Origin: Chitinispirillales bacterium ANBcel5
Lineage (GTDB): Bacteria; Fibrobacterota; Chitinivibrionia; Chitinivibrionales; Chitinispirillaceae
Assembly: GCA_029688955.1 (NCBI GenBank)
Contig: JARUKZ010000036.1
Coordinates: 1-42,533 of the forward strand
Direction: 5' to 3'
DNA: 42,533 bases
This document shows positions 18,793 to 27,166 of this stretch, piece by piece. The first letter of the stretch is position 1, and each line of letters starts with the position of its first letter. The translations under genes were made by a program, and so were the position numbers. The notes below the pieces were generated by a model. It did not search any database, was not told the origin of the DNA, and saw nothing but the letters and a program-made list of their open reading frames with translations.

Positions 18793-20366
18793 TTTTCCAT
18801 GGGTAGGATCGATTCTTCTGTTATTTCACTAACAGGATCTAATTTCTGTTCAAAAAAATTAGAAGAAAAATCATTCTTTAACCACTTTTTCAATACATGA
18901 ACTCCCAATAAACTGGCGTACAATGAGGCACTAATTGGAAATGGTATAAAAACAGATCTGCACGAATCTCTCAAAATAATATCTTCATGTTGATCACTGG
19001 AATACTTTTTCACTTTGATACATTGATGACAGGTTAAATTCTGTGCAGAAACTAAATAACTTTGAACATATTGTCCTTGTCCTTTTATCCAAATAGAAAT
19101 AAGGTCGGGTGACTCTTTACCACTCTTTTTTAAGGAAAGTATCTTTTCTGCTAACCATGTAGTTATTGCAATTTCACCTGTAGTATCTAGTATCAGATCA
19201 TACCCTTTAAGCGAATGCTGAGTAATACACTCAGAAAACATATCAATTTTACTGAACGGAAAATCTTCTAATAATTTATATTTCAAAACTTCAGTTTTAT
19301 AATAACCAGTCGCTTTTATGCCAAGATAATGTCTTGATAAATTATAAGGTTCGTAAATATCATTATCAATAAGTTGAAGACGGCCACTTGGCCCATTTCC
19401 AGCACCATTTCTGATTATTAACGGTGCTAAATTACTTCCAATTGTGCCAAGCCCTAATAATAATATCTTTTTATTATCCAGGGTAGTATCTTTAGGGGTA
19501 TTTGCAGTTAGAAGAATAGATTTTGAGTAATTATCAACCCATATCCTCTTTACAATATATGTATTAGAAGCAAACAAATCTCTTGCAACTCTTGATCTGA
19601 CAGGTCTCCTACCATTACTGTGAATCGAGGATAAAGGGCCAAAAAAGAAACCGAATACTAGATTTCTCGATTTTACCCTGAATAAAACATTTGTACCATT
19701 AAACCTAATACCATCTAGAATTGCTTTTTTAATATCATTGAAGATTATTTCATAATCCTTTAACCATGCTTTAATTGATTCAAAGTTTGTGGGTGGCCAA
19801 TCAGCATTTAATATAGGCAAATCCTCTAAATCAAATATTCTGATTTTTTGTAATCCATCAGTATCATGGCCCCAGATGTTTTCTTTTGAACTTAATACCT
19901 TTTTATCTACAAGGTATACATTATTCAACTCATTTTGAATATCTCCGTGATAAGACAGATCTGCGCACCAGTATTGTCTAAATTCACGCCATATTTCTTC
20001 TATATCATTATAAGGTGTATATTCTAATACATTTTTCACGGATGAAATACAAAAATTTACCACACCATATGGATTATACACATCAAAGTCTCTACTTCCA
20101 TCTTCATAGCATAATTTCCACTTACAGTCTAAATGCGGAAATATGTAAGGCTCTAAACCCGCTACAGATCTGTTTTGCAAGTATGCACTAGGAAACTCAA
20201 TCAAATCGCTATTTTTGAAATGAAATTCGACTTCCAAGGTTCCAAACCGATCAGTAACAATGTTCCCACCATATTTGACCACATCGGACTCTTTCAACTG
20301 TATATCGGGTTTAAATGTAAATCCATATTTGTAAAAAGCAGCCGTAAAAGAAGGTAAATGGTTCAA
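18774..20366 (-). CDS. cap2: E2-E1 fusion enzyme, Cap2-like (CBASS)
   Basis: The C-terminal half is a ThiF/E1 adenylation domain: ILLLGLGTIGSNLAPL (about 297-312), the LIDNDIYEPYNLSRH strand-turn, and DLILDTTGEIAITTW. Cys pairs (CHQC, and CLLC at the extreme end) are probably the structural zinc site. The N-terminal half fits an E2-like domain with PHLDCKWKLCYEDG, where Cys86 is the likely transfer cysteine; a Cys in DSCRSVFIPFP may be the E1 cysteine. Cap2 adenylates the C-terminus of the partner CD-NTase and conjugates it to target proteins, priming it. The frame overlaps the CD-NTase stop by 4 nt and the Cap3 start by 19 nt. The domain order matches known type II CBASS Cap2. Confidence 0.9.
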   Translation of the reverse strand: MNHLPSFTAAFYKYGFTFKPDIQLKESDVVKYGGNIVTDRFGTLEVEFHFKNSDLIEFPSAYLQNRSVAGLEPYIFPHLDCKWKLCYEDGSRDFDVYNPYGVVNFCISSVKNVLEYTPYNDIEEIWREFRQYWCADLSYHGDIQNELNNVYLVDKKVLSSKENIWGHDTDGLQKIRIFDLEDLPILNADWPPTNFESIKAWLKDYEIIFNDIKKAILDGIRFNGTNVLFRVKSRNLVFGFFFGPLSSIHSNGRRPVRSRVARDLFASNTYIVKRIWVDNYSKSILLTANTPKDTTLDNKKILLLGLGTIGSNLAPLIIRNGAGNGPSGRLQLIDNDIYEPYNLSRHYLGIKATGYYKTEVLKYKLLEDFPFSKIDMFSECITQHSLKGYDLILDTTGEIAITTWLAEKILSLKKSGKESPDLISIWIKGQGQYVQSYLVSAQNLTCHQCIKVKKYSSDQHEDIILRDSCRSVFIPFPISASLYASLLGVHVLKKWLKNDFSSNFFEQKLDPVSEITEESILPMEKCLLCG

Positions 20367-21484
20367 CCTGCTCTACTCCGGTTATCTGGCATACGGTTTT
20401 CACAATTATCCGAAATTGGAGTGTTTAGAACAGTATCTCTTATATCGTTTTTATATTCACTATCTTGTGGAAATCTCTTCCCTAAATGTTGTCTTATCAT
20501 TTGACATGCTTTAGAACATGATTCTACATCACCAATTATTACTCTTTCTAAAGCAAGTTTGAACTCTTCTGACCATGTTAACATTTGATAATTAGTTACG
20601 CTGTCAATAGAAATAATTTCTGTAGGTTCAGCAGGATTCCTTACCTGGCCATTAGCAAAAGATGACATACCCTTTAGCACATCAAGTAAAGCTAAGTCAT
20701 CTCGACCATTGATTTCAGATTTAATGATATTATCTGCAATGATCATCAAATATATTGAACTAGGCCCTCCTTCTTTCCATTTAAAATCTCTCCAAGCTTT
20801 TAAATATCTGCAAACACGCCTAAGTTGCTCTCCTTTAACTTGAAATGATTTTTTAAAATAATCATTAAGTTTCTTTGGGTCCGACGGTTTCCATCCATCG
20901 ACCCTATGCGCCAAAAGTACTTGTTCTTTTATAGTTTGCCAATCTGATAAAGAATCCATACTAATTGAAAATTCTGCTCTATGGGCAGCAGTTGCTTCTT
21001 TAATCAGTTGGAAAGATTTATCAGGAATAGAGTACAATGGGATGTCGATGTGAATAAGTTTGTTAACAATGACCCGCGAGCATGTCTTTTTGGCGGTCGA
21101 AACGCCATCCCAATTCTCTTCATAAACAAGTCGTTTTAAGATCTCATCAACAATTTGAAAGAAAACCGTTGCAGCGACTTCAGGGCGGCCAGTTTCTTCA
21201 ATTATAGTTAGTGGTAAATAACATCCTAAATCATGATCAATCTGCTGTGGTGGGCTGATGCATGGTTTGTTCTGCGTCTTATAAACTGAAGACCCTTGAG
21301 ACATAAACCTTGGGAACACCGTAACACCATGCTTATGTTTCAGAATCTTAGCTATATCAGTTCGAAGCCTTTCCAAAATCTTAGTCTTTGCTTCCTTCAA
21401 AACAACTTTTTCTGCATCTGTAAGATTTAGGTTGCACAGGAAACCATCTGTGTTTCTGGTAAATAGAGGTGATAGATTACGCAT
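20363..21484 (-). CDS. CD-NTase (DncV-like cyclic oligonucleotide synthase), CBASS
   Basis: The nucleotidyltransferase active site is complete: SQGSSVYKT (GSS at 64-66), QQIDHDLGCYLPL with metal-binding Asp83 and Asp85, and HIDIPLYSIP with Asp147. The QGS...YKT.N.P pattern and the following D-x-D resemble DncV/cGAMP synthases, so a DncV-like clade is likely, but the product cannot be read from sequence. The protein ends in SRAG: a free C-terminal Gly is what Cap2 conjugates in type II systems. An AGGA/GGAG site precedes the ATG, which lies 4 nt after the putative effector stop. Length (373) fits the family. Confidence 0.93.
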   Translation of the reverse strand: MRNLSPLFTRNTDGFLCNLNLTDAEKVVLKEAKTKILERLRTDIAKILKHKHGVTVFPRFMSQGSSVYKTQNKPCISPPQQIDHDLGCYLPLTIIEETGRPEVAATVFFQIVDEILKRLVYEENWDGVSTAKKTCSRVIVNKLIHIDIPLYSIPDKSFQLIKEATAAHRAEFSISMDSLSDWQTIKEQVLLAHRVDGWKPSDPKKLNDYFKKSFQVKGEQLRRVCRYLKAWRDFKWKEGGPSSIYLMIIADNIIKSEINGRDDLALLDVLKGMSSFANGQVRNPAEPTEIISIDSVTNYQMLTWSEEFKLALERVIIGDVESCSKACQMIRQHLGKRFPQDSEYKNDIRDTVLNTPISDNCENRMPDNRSRAG

Positions 21485-21488
21485 TATC

Positions 21489-22142
21489 CTACTCCATGTG
21501 ATTAGGTGCCTGAATAACTGGGTGATTTTTCAATTGATTTGATATAGTATTGTTATGAGCCGTGGATCTTTGTTTGACCGGGTTTAAAATTGTTAAGAAA
21601 ACCAGAAAAACTGTTGATGTTACTAACAATAAATACAGCGTTTGAAAGTGTGAAAATCTTTTAAATTTCTTGGATTTATCTTTTGATTTATCTTTGTAAG
21701 CAGGTGGCATTATTGTCATATCATTTCCGTAAAACCCATTCGAATGGAAGCCTAATGCACTCTCAATTTTTACTATTACATCCCTATTGTTACAAAATCC
21801 TTTCGAGATTTCGCGAACAAAGTAGAATGAGGCTGCACTATATGTTAAAATAAAACCACTAGTGATGAATTTTTGTAATGTATCTAATTGTACTTCAACC
21901 AACAAACCCCAAATCAAGCCGATTCCAAGACCTAGTATCCACAGTGTAAATGTTGTACTTCGTTCACGCATTTTATGTTCAGCATTATAGCGCTCATTCA
22001 GCATATTGGTTAGTGAAGAAATCTTTTCACTGGATGTCATCTGGAATATATCGGGGCTCACGTTTGTTTGATTATCTTGAAAAAATTCGTTTTCTAAGCT
22101 TGTAGTGTCGCTTTGTAATTCTAAAGTATCATCCATTGCCAC
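21489..22142 (-). CDS. three-TM membrane protein, putative CBASS effector
   Basis: The 217-residue protein has an acidic N-terminal tail, an amphipathic helix (LTNMLNERYNAEHKMRERS), two close membrane segments (about 64-83 and 92-110), a soluble stretch containing IESALGFHSNGFYG and MPPAYK, a Lys-rich run (DKSKDKSKKFKR) and a third membrane segment (about 168-187). It is first in the CBASS operon, where effectors sit. The layout recalls SLATT-like membrane effectors, but I cannot assign a named Cap family. I infer that a cyclic nucleotide triggers membrane damage through it. The start is GTG 22142, with GGAG 6 nt upstream. Confidence 0.8.
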   Translation of the reverse strand: MAMDDTLELQSDTTSLENEFFQDNQTNVSPDIFQMTSSEKISSLTNMLNERYNAEHKMRERSTTFTLWILGLGIGLIWGLLVEVQLDTLQKFITSGFILTYSAASFYFVREISKGFCNNRDVIVKIESALGFHSNGFYGNDMTIMPPAYKDKSKDKSKKFKRFSHFQTLYLLLVTSTVFLVFLTILNPVKQRSTAHNNTISNQLKNHPVIQAPNHME

Positions 22143-22202
22143 TATATTCTCCAGAGTTCATTTTCGGTTATGACACATACTTAAGTAACAATAATCTATA
22201 AA

Positions 22203-22697
22203 CCCACAACCTCAATTTCTGATATTCATCTCAACTTCTCATATTTCCCACTCATTATACCCACTATCCTCCCAATCTCATCCCTCAACACCATCGGGCT
22301 AACAATCTCAGCATCCGCTCCATATTTCTATACATCCATCAATAGTTCACAGCTATCGCAATAGGGGATTTTGAGAACGTAGGTTTGATCACTTTCCCAG
22401 ACCCCCTCCTGTTTGGGATGCCAGAACTCCTGAGACACCTCCCGGGCTGCAATACCGCTAAACCTGATCTCTGCAACAGATTGTGCCGGACCAGTAAAGA
22501 TCCCATAGGAGTTACCGAAAAACTGGCGCATTGTATCAATACTTACCTCTTTGCATGACTGATCTGTGGGCACAAACGGAAGAGATTCTGTTTAATGCAA
22601 ACTCCCACAGCCCCTCCTTTTTGTGACACCACGCATCAACATACCAGTATCCTAATTATATTTTATAACCTGAGTGAGACAAACCGGTCCGCAGGCA
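22203..22697 (-). pseudogene. truncated WYL-domain regulator (second copy)
   Basis: This stretch is a decayed copy of the 3' half of the intact WYL gene at 25379-26374. The segment YGIFTGPAQSVAEIRFSGIA and the WHPKQEG block are shared nearly word for word, and the noncoding tail ACAACCTCAATTTCTGATAT is present in both. The N-terminal HTH half is missing, a stop (plus-strand CTA at 22328) breaks the frame inside the conserved C-terminal block, and small indels lie near 22580-22690. The longest open piece is 22328-22573. It lies directly downstream of the intact HNH gene and is one half of a duplicated HNH-WYL unit. Confidence 0.88.
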
Positions 22698-22709
22698 ACA
22701 GAAACTAAT

Positions 22710-23636
22710 TCACCTGAACACATTATCATTATGCCACTCTAAAAACTCCCCACTCGGCATATCATTTACCCGCGCCGGTAATGATCTTAACTCCTTACCC
22801 TGGTACTGGTAATAATCGCGTCCATTTTCAAACTCTTCCCTAATCCTACCACTCACCTCTACTCTTAGATTTTTGGTCACAGTAATATAGCCATTATCAA
22901 ACAGTTTATGCAGATCTGCTCTTAGAAGCAAACCATTATCTGTTGTATTTATTCCAGATACAGAGTACGGCATAATGTGAGCAGCTTCCAAAACAGGGAG
23001 TGTTTTCTCACCAGTAACAGCACAACGCCTTGAGTAGGCATCAGTAATCATCACCCTGAATGCCCCCTGCCCTATTCTGGTTCTTGCAATGGTCTCGATA
23101 TACTGTGGCTCCAAACGATCCTCACCCACACTAGCAGCCTGAAGAAGTGAACTTTTGTGCAAAACAGCTTCAATCTTTTCCCAATACTTACGTCCAATCA
23201 CCGTGTCGGTACTATAACTTTTACCAGCTACAATATTAGAAGCCCAGTCTTCAGGGGGTGGAAGCCAATCTGTCTTATCAAAAAAGACAGGGCTGGTGAG
23301 AACAATACAACCTATATTGGGGTTATCTTTCAATGAATTGGCATTACCACGATACGTCTCGATCTTCCCTCTGAATGTTGCCAGATCAGGACATCCATTA
23401 CGTAGCCCAAAGATCTCCCAGGCAAAATTTATGGGCAGAAATGAAAAAGAGGTAAAGAAACCTATCCCGGCGACTCTGTTTATTGGAGCCTTTAATTTCA
23501 ACAGAAACGGTCCACCCTGCTCCAATACCCTAAATGCCACTTTGCCGCCAGGCTGCCAGAAATTAACATCTTCCGGATTGAGAGCGGAAACGGAGTTGTA
23601 CCATTGAAGGTCGGTATTGCCGATGTAGAATTTCAT
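22710..23636 (-). CDS. HNH endonuclease (HNH_2 type)
   Basis: The C-terminal third (about residues 200-260) is an HNH_2 nuclease: CAVTGEKTLPVLEAAHIMPY, then DNGLLLRADLHKLFDNGYI, with the His of AAH, the Asn of DNG and the His of DLHKLFD in the usual places. The N-terminal 190 residues are unrecognised and could be a DNA- or base-recognition domain. Such proteins are usually annotated as putative restriction endonucleases. The ATG at 23636 is supported by a remnant second copy at 26528 that begins with the same MK..I.NTDL.WY. pattern. The 3' end abuts the WYL pseudogene, and the original unit was probably HNH followed by a WYL regulator. Confidence 0.88.
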   Translation of the reverse strand: MKFYIGNTDLQWYNSVSALNPEDVNFWQPGGKVAFRVLEQGGPFLLKLKAPINRVAGIGFFTSFSFLPINFAWEIFGLRNGCPDLATFRGKIETYRGNANSLKDNPNIGCIVLTSPVFFDKTDWLPPPEDWASNIVAGKSYSTDTVIGRKYWEKIEAVLHKSSLLQAASVGEDRLEPQYIETIARTRIGQGAFRVMITDAYSRRCAVTGEKTLPVLEAAHIMPYSVSGINTTDNGLLLRADLHKLFDNGYITVTKNLRVEVSGRIREEFENGRDYYQYQGKELRSLPARVNDMPSGEFLEWHNDNVFR

Positions 23637-23945
23637 GAGAGATGCTGTTGAGAAGGTTATGTGTTAGATTTCAAAAAAAAAAAAAAGAGTATACATAATA
23701 TAAAGATTTTATAGTTATGGGTCAATAGATAAGTACCTAAAAATGAGTTTGTTACTATAAAGTACTTGTGTGTGTAAAATATATTTCATTTAAAATTATT
23801 TACAAATAGATATTTAAAAAAAAATGGCGTTAATATTATGCTGAAGTAATAATAATTTTTTCAATTCGATTCCCACAACAGGAGGCTACGGGATATTGAA
23901 TCACTTTTTATACAATTTTACTTCTTACCTTTCATGCATAACGGT
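23637..23945. other. AT-rich spacer without a recognisable gene
   Basis: A 13-nt poly-A run at about 23672 and strongly AT-rich sequence follow the HNH start. The first 120 nt (up to about 23760) are similar to 26530-26650 (GGGTCAATAGATAAG versus AGGTCAATAGAAAG; AAAATGAGTTTG in both), marking the upstream edge of the duplicated HNH-WYL unit and probably holding its promoter. Nothing coding is seen in the rest. Confidence 0.6.
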
Positions 23946-24260
23946 CTAACTTACCAAAGCTTTTATCTGAGCAAGAAAAGAAATTAAGTTACCATGAGTG
24001 AAATCCATCTCTCCAAGTCCACATTTCAGCCATAAAGAATAAATCTCTTCTTCTAAGGATCTAAATGCTCTACCTCCTCCACCTCCTGTCGGAGCACCAG
24101 GTGTGGTAAGTACCATATCTATATCACCATGTTTAATGTGTACCCGCATATTAAGCATGGCTCCATTTTTCCGACGTTTTTGAATTTGCTCAACAATCCA
24201 GCTTTCCACCCCATGTTGCCCAAAATATCGTTCATCCGTACCTATTTGTATTCGGATCAT
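23946..24260 (-). CDS. Gly-rich small protein of a three-gene cassette, unknown function
   Basis: The 104-residue protein has an ordered N-terminal part (RIQIGTDERYFGQHGVESWI, then an Arg/Lys-rich helix), a strand pair (MRVHIKHGDIDMVLTTPG), a Gly5 hinge (PTGGGGGRAF) and a C-terminal helical part (SLEEEIYSLWLKCGLGEMDF, NLISFLAQIKAL). I do not recognise a named domain. It follows the polyproline gene by 113 nt and the DUF6338-like gene on the same strand. The sharp Gly hinge between two folded halves suggests a two-domain adaptor, which is inference. Confidence 0.65.
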   Translation of the reverse strand: MIRIQIGTDERYFGQHGVESWIVEQIQKRRKNGAMLNMRVHIKHGDIDMVLTTPGAPTGGGGGRAFRSLEEEIYSLWLKCGLGEMDFTHGNLISFLAQIKALVS

Positions 24261-24373
24261 ATTACCCGCTTTTCAAATTAAATGTCCATAACACTAACGT
24301 TATCTATATCTAATTAAATTTGTGCCGAAATATGGCTGATCCAATATTCAAAAGTGACCAGCCATATACAATC

Positions 24374-24598
24374 CTATTTCTTCTTGGGGGGAGGTGGTGG
24401 AGGAGGCGGGACAGAATTACCACTTTTATTAATTGGGTTCACGCCTCTTCCAGTATTGTACCCAGCTGTCGTATTCATCCCATCATGCTTGATTCTGTTC
24501 ACACCTTCATTCATTGGTCTTTTTGGAGCATTAGTTGACACAGGAATTCTCCTTTTCATTATAAAGTGAATAGATTTTACCATAGCTTTTCTCAACAT
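24374..24598 (-). CDS. small polyproline protein of the three-gene cassette
   Basis: The protein is basic and probably disordered, and ends in eight consecutive prolines (codons 24386-24409) followed by KKK and TAG. Before that runs NTTAGYNTGRGVNPINKSGN. Possible starts are ATG at 24598, 24583 or 24559; the last gives about 61 residues (MKRRIPVS...) and overlaps the DUF6338-like gene by 29 nt. None has a clear ribosome site, so coupling to the upstream gene is likely. An octaproline run normally needs elongation factor P for efficient synthesis. I recall similar short proteins ending in PPPPPPKK beside unknown genes, but know no function. Confidence 0.6.
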   Translation of the reverse strand: MLRKAMVKSIHFIMKRRIPVSTNAPKRPMNEGVNRIKHDGMNTTAGYNTGRGVNPINKSGNSVPPPPPPPPKKK

Positions 24599-25268
24599 CG
24601 TTTATATTACTTTCAATATTCCATTTAATAAGCTCTACACGCAATACTTCAGTTGAACTTATTAACACCTTTTCTACAGAAACAACAGGAACAATAGTAC
24701 CATCATCAAGTAGCCAAGATGGATCAATCACTATAAAATGTCCACTTTCAGGGCTATCAGGAAATTGCCACAGGTATCCCTTCAGCCGACGCTCCCCATC
24801 CAAATGCAAAACAGCATAATATTCTGAATTTTTAAAAAAAGAGTACCACTCCGACGGATATAGTGCTTTATTGGTAAGATTAAGCTTGGATAAGATTTTT
24901 ACGACAAACCTCGTACAAGGGTTTTTACACCTTTGCGGACCATCTTTTCTGAAAACCCATAATGGAAAATCATTAATGACGCACCAAGACAATCCAATGC
25001 CCAATAATACTGCAAATACTATAGATAGCACAAATTCTTTGTTAGATGACCATTCTCCTAAGCTTATAAAACGTTCAGAAATAAAAAAAACCGATTTAGT
25101 GAGTATCAACAAAGCCTTCGTTAGTGCTGTAAATATTAACGCCTGGATAATTCTTTCAAATGGAGCAGGTTTTAAATATGATGTAAAAACATAGAAAATG
25201 CAGGCAGATATAAAGCCTGGAAGTAATTGATAAATTATTCCAACGATTTCACTGGATAAGTTTTCCAC
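24531..25268 (-). CDS. DUF6338-like membrane protein
   Basis: The 245-residue protein has three N-terminal membrane segments (about 9-29, 41-63, 79-98) with the opening QLLPGFISACIFY, then a cytosolic domain with PSEWYSFFKNSEYYAVLHLDG, RRLKGYLWQFPDSPESGHF and IVIDPSWL. That order (LxPGF opening, then seW..fF....yv.v.l..g.r..G) fits my memory of DUF6338, whose members have no known function but turn up in accessory loci. The start is GTG 25268 with AGGA 9 nt upstream. It is first of a three-gene cassette lying between the two HNH-WYL copies. Confidence 0.65.
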   Translation of the reverse strand: MENLSSEIVGIIYQLLPGFISACIFYVFTSYLKPAPFERIIQALIFTALTKALLILTKSVFFISERFISLGEWSSNKEFVLSIVFAVLLGIGLSWCVINDFPLWVFRKDGPQRCKNPCTRFVVKILSKLNLTNKALYPSEWYSFFKNSEYYAVLHLDGERRLKGYLWQFPDSPESGHFIVIDPSWLLDDGTIVPVVSVEKVLISSTEVLRVELIKWNIESNINDVEKSYGKIYSLYNEKENSCVN

Positions 25269-25378
25269 TTGCTTTCATCCTAAATAGTTTAGATTCTTAG
25301 TTCTGTTTATATCCGAACGATATTCCAAGCTGATTTTTACGAATCTCGTACTTAGATATATTATACTTACCCACAACC

Positions 25379-26374
25379 TCAATTTCTGATATCCATCTCA
25401 ACTTTTTCATATTTCTCACTCATTCTACCCACGATACTCCCAATCTCATCCCTCAACTCCACCGGCCTCAAAACTTCAGCATCCGCTCCCCATTTCAATG
25501 CATCCATCAATAGTTCACGGCTATGGCCATAGGGGACCTTTAGAGTGAAGGTTTCATCATCACCTTCCCAAAACCCCTCTTGTTTAGGGTGCCATAGCTG
25601 CTGAGACACTTCACGGGCTGCGATGCCGCTGAACCGTATCTCCGCAACGTGTTGAGCGGGTCCGGTAAAGATCCCATAGGAATTGCCGTAAAACGCTTTC
25701 ATCTCATCGGTACAGATCTCTTTGCAAGGCTCTTCTGTAGGCATAACTGACAGGATTCTGTTCAGGGCAAACTCCCGCAACCCCTCCTTTTTGTGACACC
25801 ACGCATCGACATACCAGTTATCTTTATACCTAATAATAGCCTGGGGTGAAACAAGCCGGTCCTCAGGGATAGCGCCCTGTAGTTTTAAATACCTTATATC
25901 TATTTTCTTACGGTGCAAAACAGCTTCTGTAAGAGCTGTAAACAGTGATGGGTTTGTTGGACGGTTCGCGATGGGAACAATCTTAAAACGACCTTTCCAG
26001 TCTGCAAGATCGATATCCCGGGAACTAAGCAGTCTTGCAATCCTTGCGCGGAATGCGCAAAACGTTTCACTTAGAAAACCTTCCTGTAGAGTGCCGACAA
26101 GCGCTTCCAGACATAGAAGTGCCTTGAGTTCATCGGTGGTAAACCATAAGCCGGGAAGCTCAAAAGTCTCGTCATCACTGATATCATATCTGTAGCCGTT
26201 ATACCGCTTTTCAAATTTCAGCGGAGCCCCAAACTCATACCGTAGTTCTCTTATAAGGCGATCGACTGTTGCGGAGCTTGTGTTAAGCGTATCAGCCAGC
26301 TCTCTTTTAGATAGATAAGATCTGCTTTGAGATAATAATCTGTGGAGTTCCACTACTTTATGCCATTTGGCCAT
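25379..26374 (-). CDS. WYL-domain transcriptional regulator (YafY type)
   Basis: The protein has an N-terminal winged helix-turn-helix (residues about 5-60; SKRELADTLNTSSATVDRLI), a central WYL domain (IRYKDNWYVDAWCHKKEGLR, with the WYV variant of WYL) and a C-terminal WCX-like extension (YGHSRELLMDALKWGADAEV). Such regulators bind nucleic-acid ligands and often control defence islands. GGGG lies upstream of the ATG at 26374. A broken copy of its 3' half lies at 22203-22697, and a vestige of an HNH gene start lies just upstream (26528), so it was once the second gene of an HNH-WYL operon. It may regulate the island or only its own unit. Confidence 0.92.
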   Translation of the reverse strand: MAKWHKVVELHRLLSQSRSYLSKRELADTLNTSSATVDRLIRELRYEFGAPLKFEKRYNGYRYDISDDETFELPGLWFTTDELKALLCLEALVGTLQEGFLSETFCAFRARIARLLSSRDIDLADWKGRFKIVPIANRPTNPSLFTALTEAVLHRKKIDIRYLKLQGAIPEDRLVSPQAIIRYKDNWYVDAWCHKKEGLREFALNRILSVMPTEEPCKEICTDEMKAFYGNSYGIFTGPAQHVAEIRFSGIAAREVSQQLWHPKQEGFWEGDDETFTLKVPYGHSRELLMDALKWGADAEVLRPVELRDEIGSIVGRMSEKYEKVEMDIRN

Positions 26375-26454
26375 AGTTTACCCCGGCACTATTATATGAG
26401 CAATTGCAAGCAATACCCCTGTTATTCACCTTTAATGTATAATCGGTAATTTTC

Positions 26455-26650
26455 TGAGCTCGCTGAAGACTGCGAGCGCAAGGAGAGCTGTACCAGTGAA
26501 GGTCGGTGTTGCTGATAGATAATTTCATGAGAACATACTGCCGTAAACATTATGTGTGTGATTTTTAGGAACAGTGTTCTATATAAAATAAGGGTATTGG
26601 GATTACAGGTCAATAGAAAGATGAGAAAAAATGAGTTTGCAGGTAAAATT
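26455..26650 (-). pseudogene. 5' vestige of a second HNH gene
   Basis: From ATG 26528 the minus strand reads MKLSISNTDLHWYSS, matching the first 15 residues of the intact HNH gene (MKFYIGNTDLQWYNS). After that the similarity stops; the frame runs on without homology for about 40 codons and crosses the WYL start. The upstream DNA (26529-26650) resembles the upstream DNA of the intact HNH gene. This is what remains of the HNH half in the second HNH-WYL unit. Confidence 0.8.
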
Positions 26651-27166
26651 TATCATGTGTTGTGGCCTGTGTAAGCGTGAAGAGGTTGTTTTTGGGGTGC
26701 TATGGGAGATTTGACTTAATAAGTCCTACAACTAAGGGAAGACTGGTATTCCGCATGTATATCGGGTTTTAATACCTGGCCTGGGAAAACGGCTCTTTAA
26801 GACAGTTAGAGCAGGACACTCCATGCTAAAGCAGTAACCTCTTCGGGTAGTATGCCGATAATACCGCAACGCTTAAGTTTGATGTGTAGCTGAATATTCT
26901 TATTTGCTTTTTCATCTATTCGCAACACCAGAGATATGGCACCGGGATACAAATACTCAATTGGGGTTACATCTATAGGAAAGGAATGTTCCCGTCTTCT
27001 TCACTTATTGACAGACGACAAACCCGGTGTGTTTGGTAGCGTGTGGGAGAAGGGGGAACCCATTCAGATGCTTCTGATACTATAACCGGAATGCCAAATC
27101 CACAGCGGAAGGTGCATAGGAATTTACAGCGGGACAAGGCGCGTTACAGTATCCCAGAGGTTCTGA
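26651..27166. other. spacer with traces of a decayed coding region
   Basis: No intact gene. On the minus strand, 27050-26980 reads as WVPPSPTRYQTHRVCRLSIS and continues EEDGNIPFL before a stop. In another frame, about 26995-26815 reads PIDVTPIEYLYPGAISLVLR and then LHIKLKRCGIIGILPEEVTA to a stop. Two adjoining protein-like stretches in different frames suggest a frameshifted relic; I cannot name the protein. The remainder is unremarkable. Confidence 0.35.
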
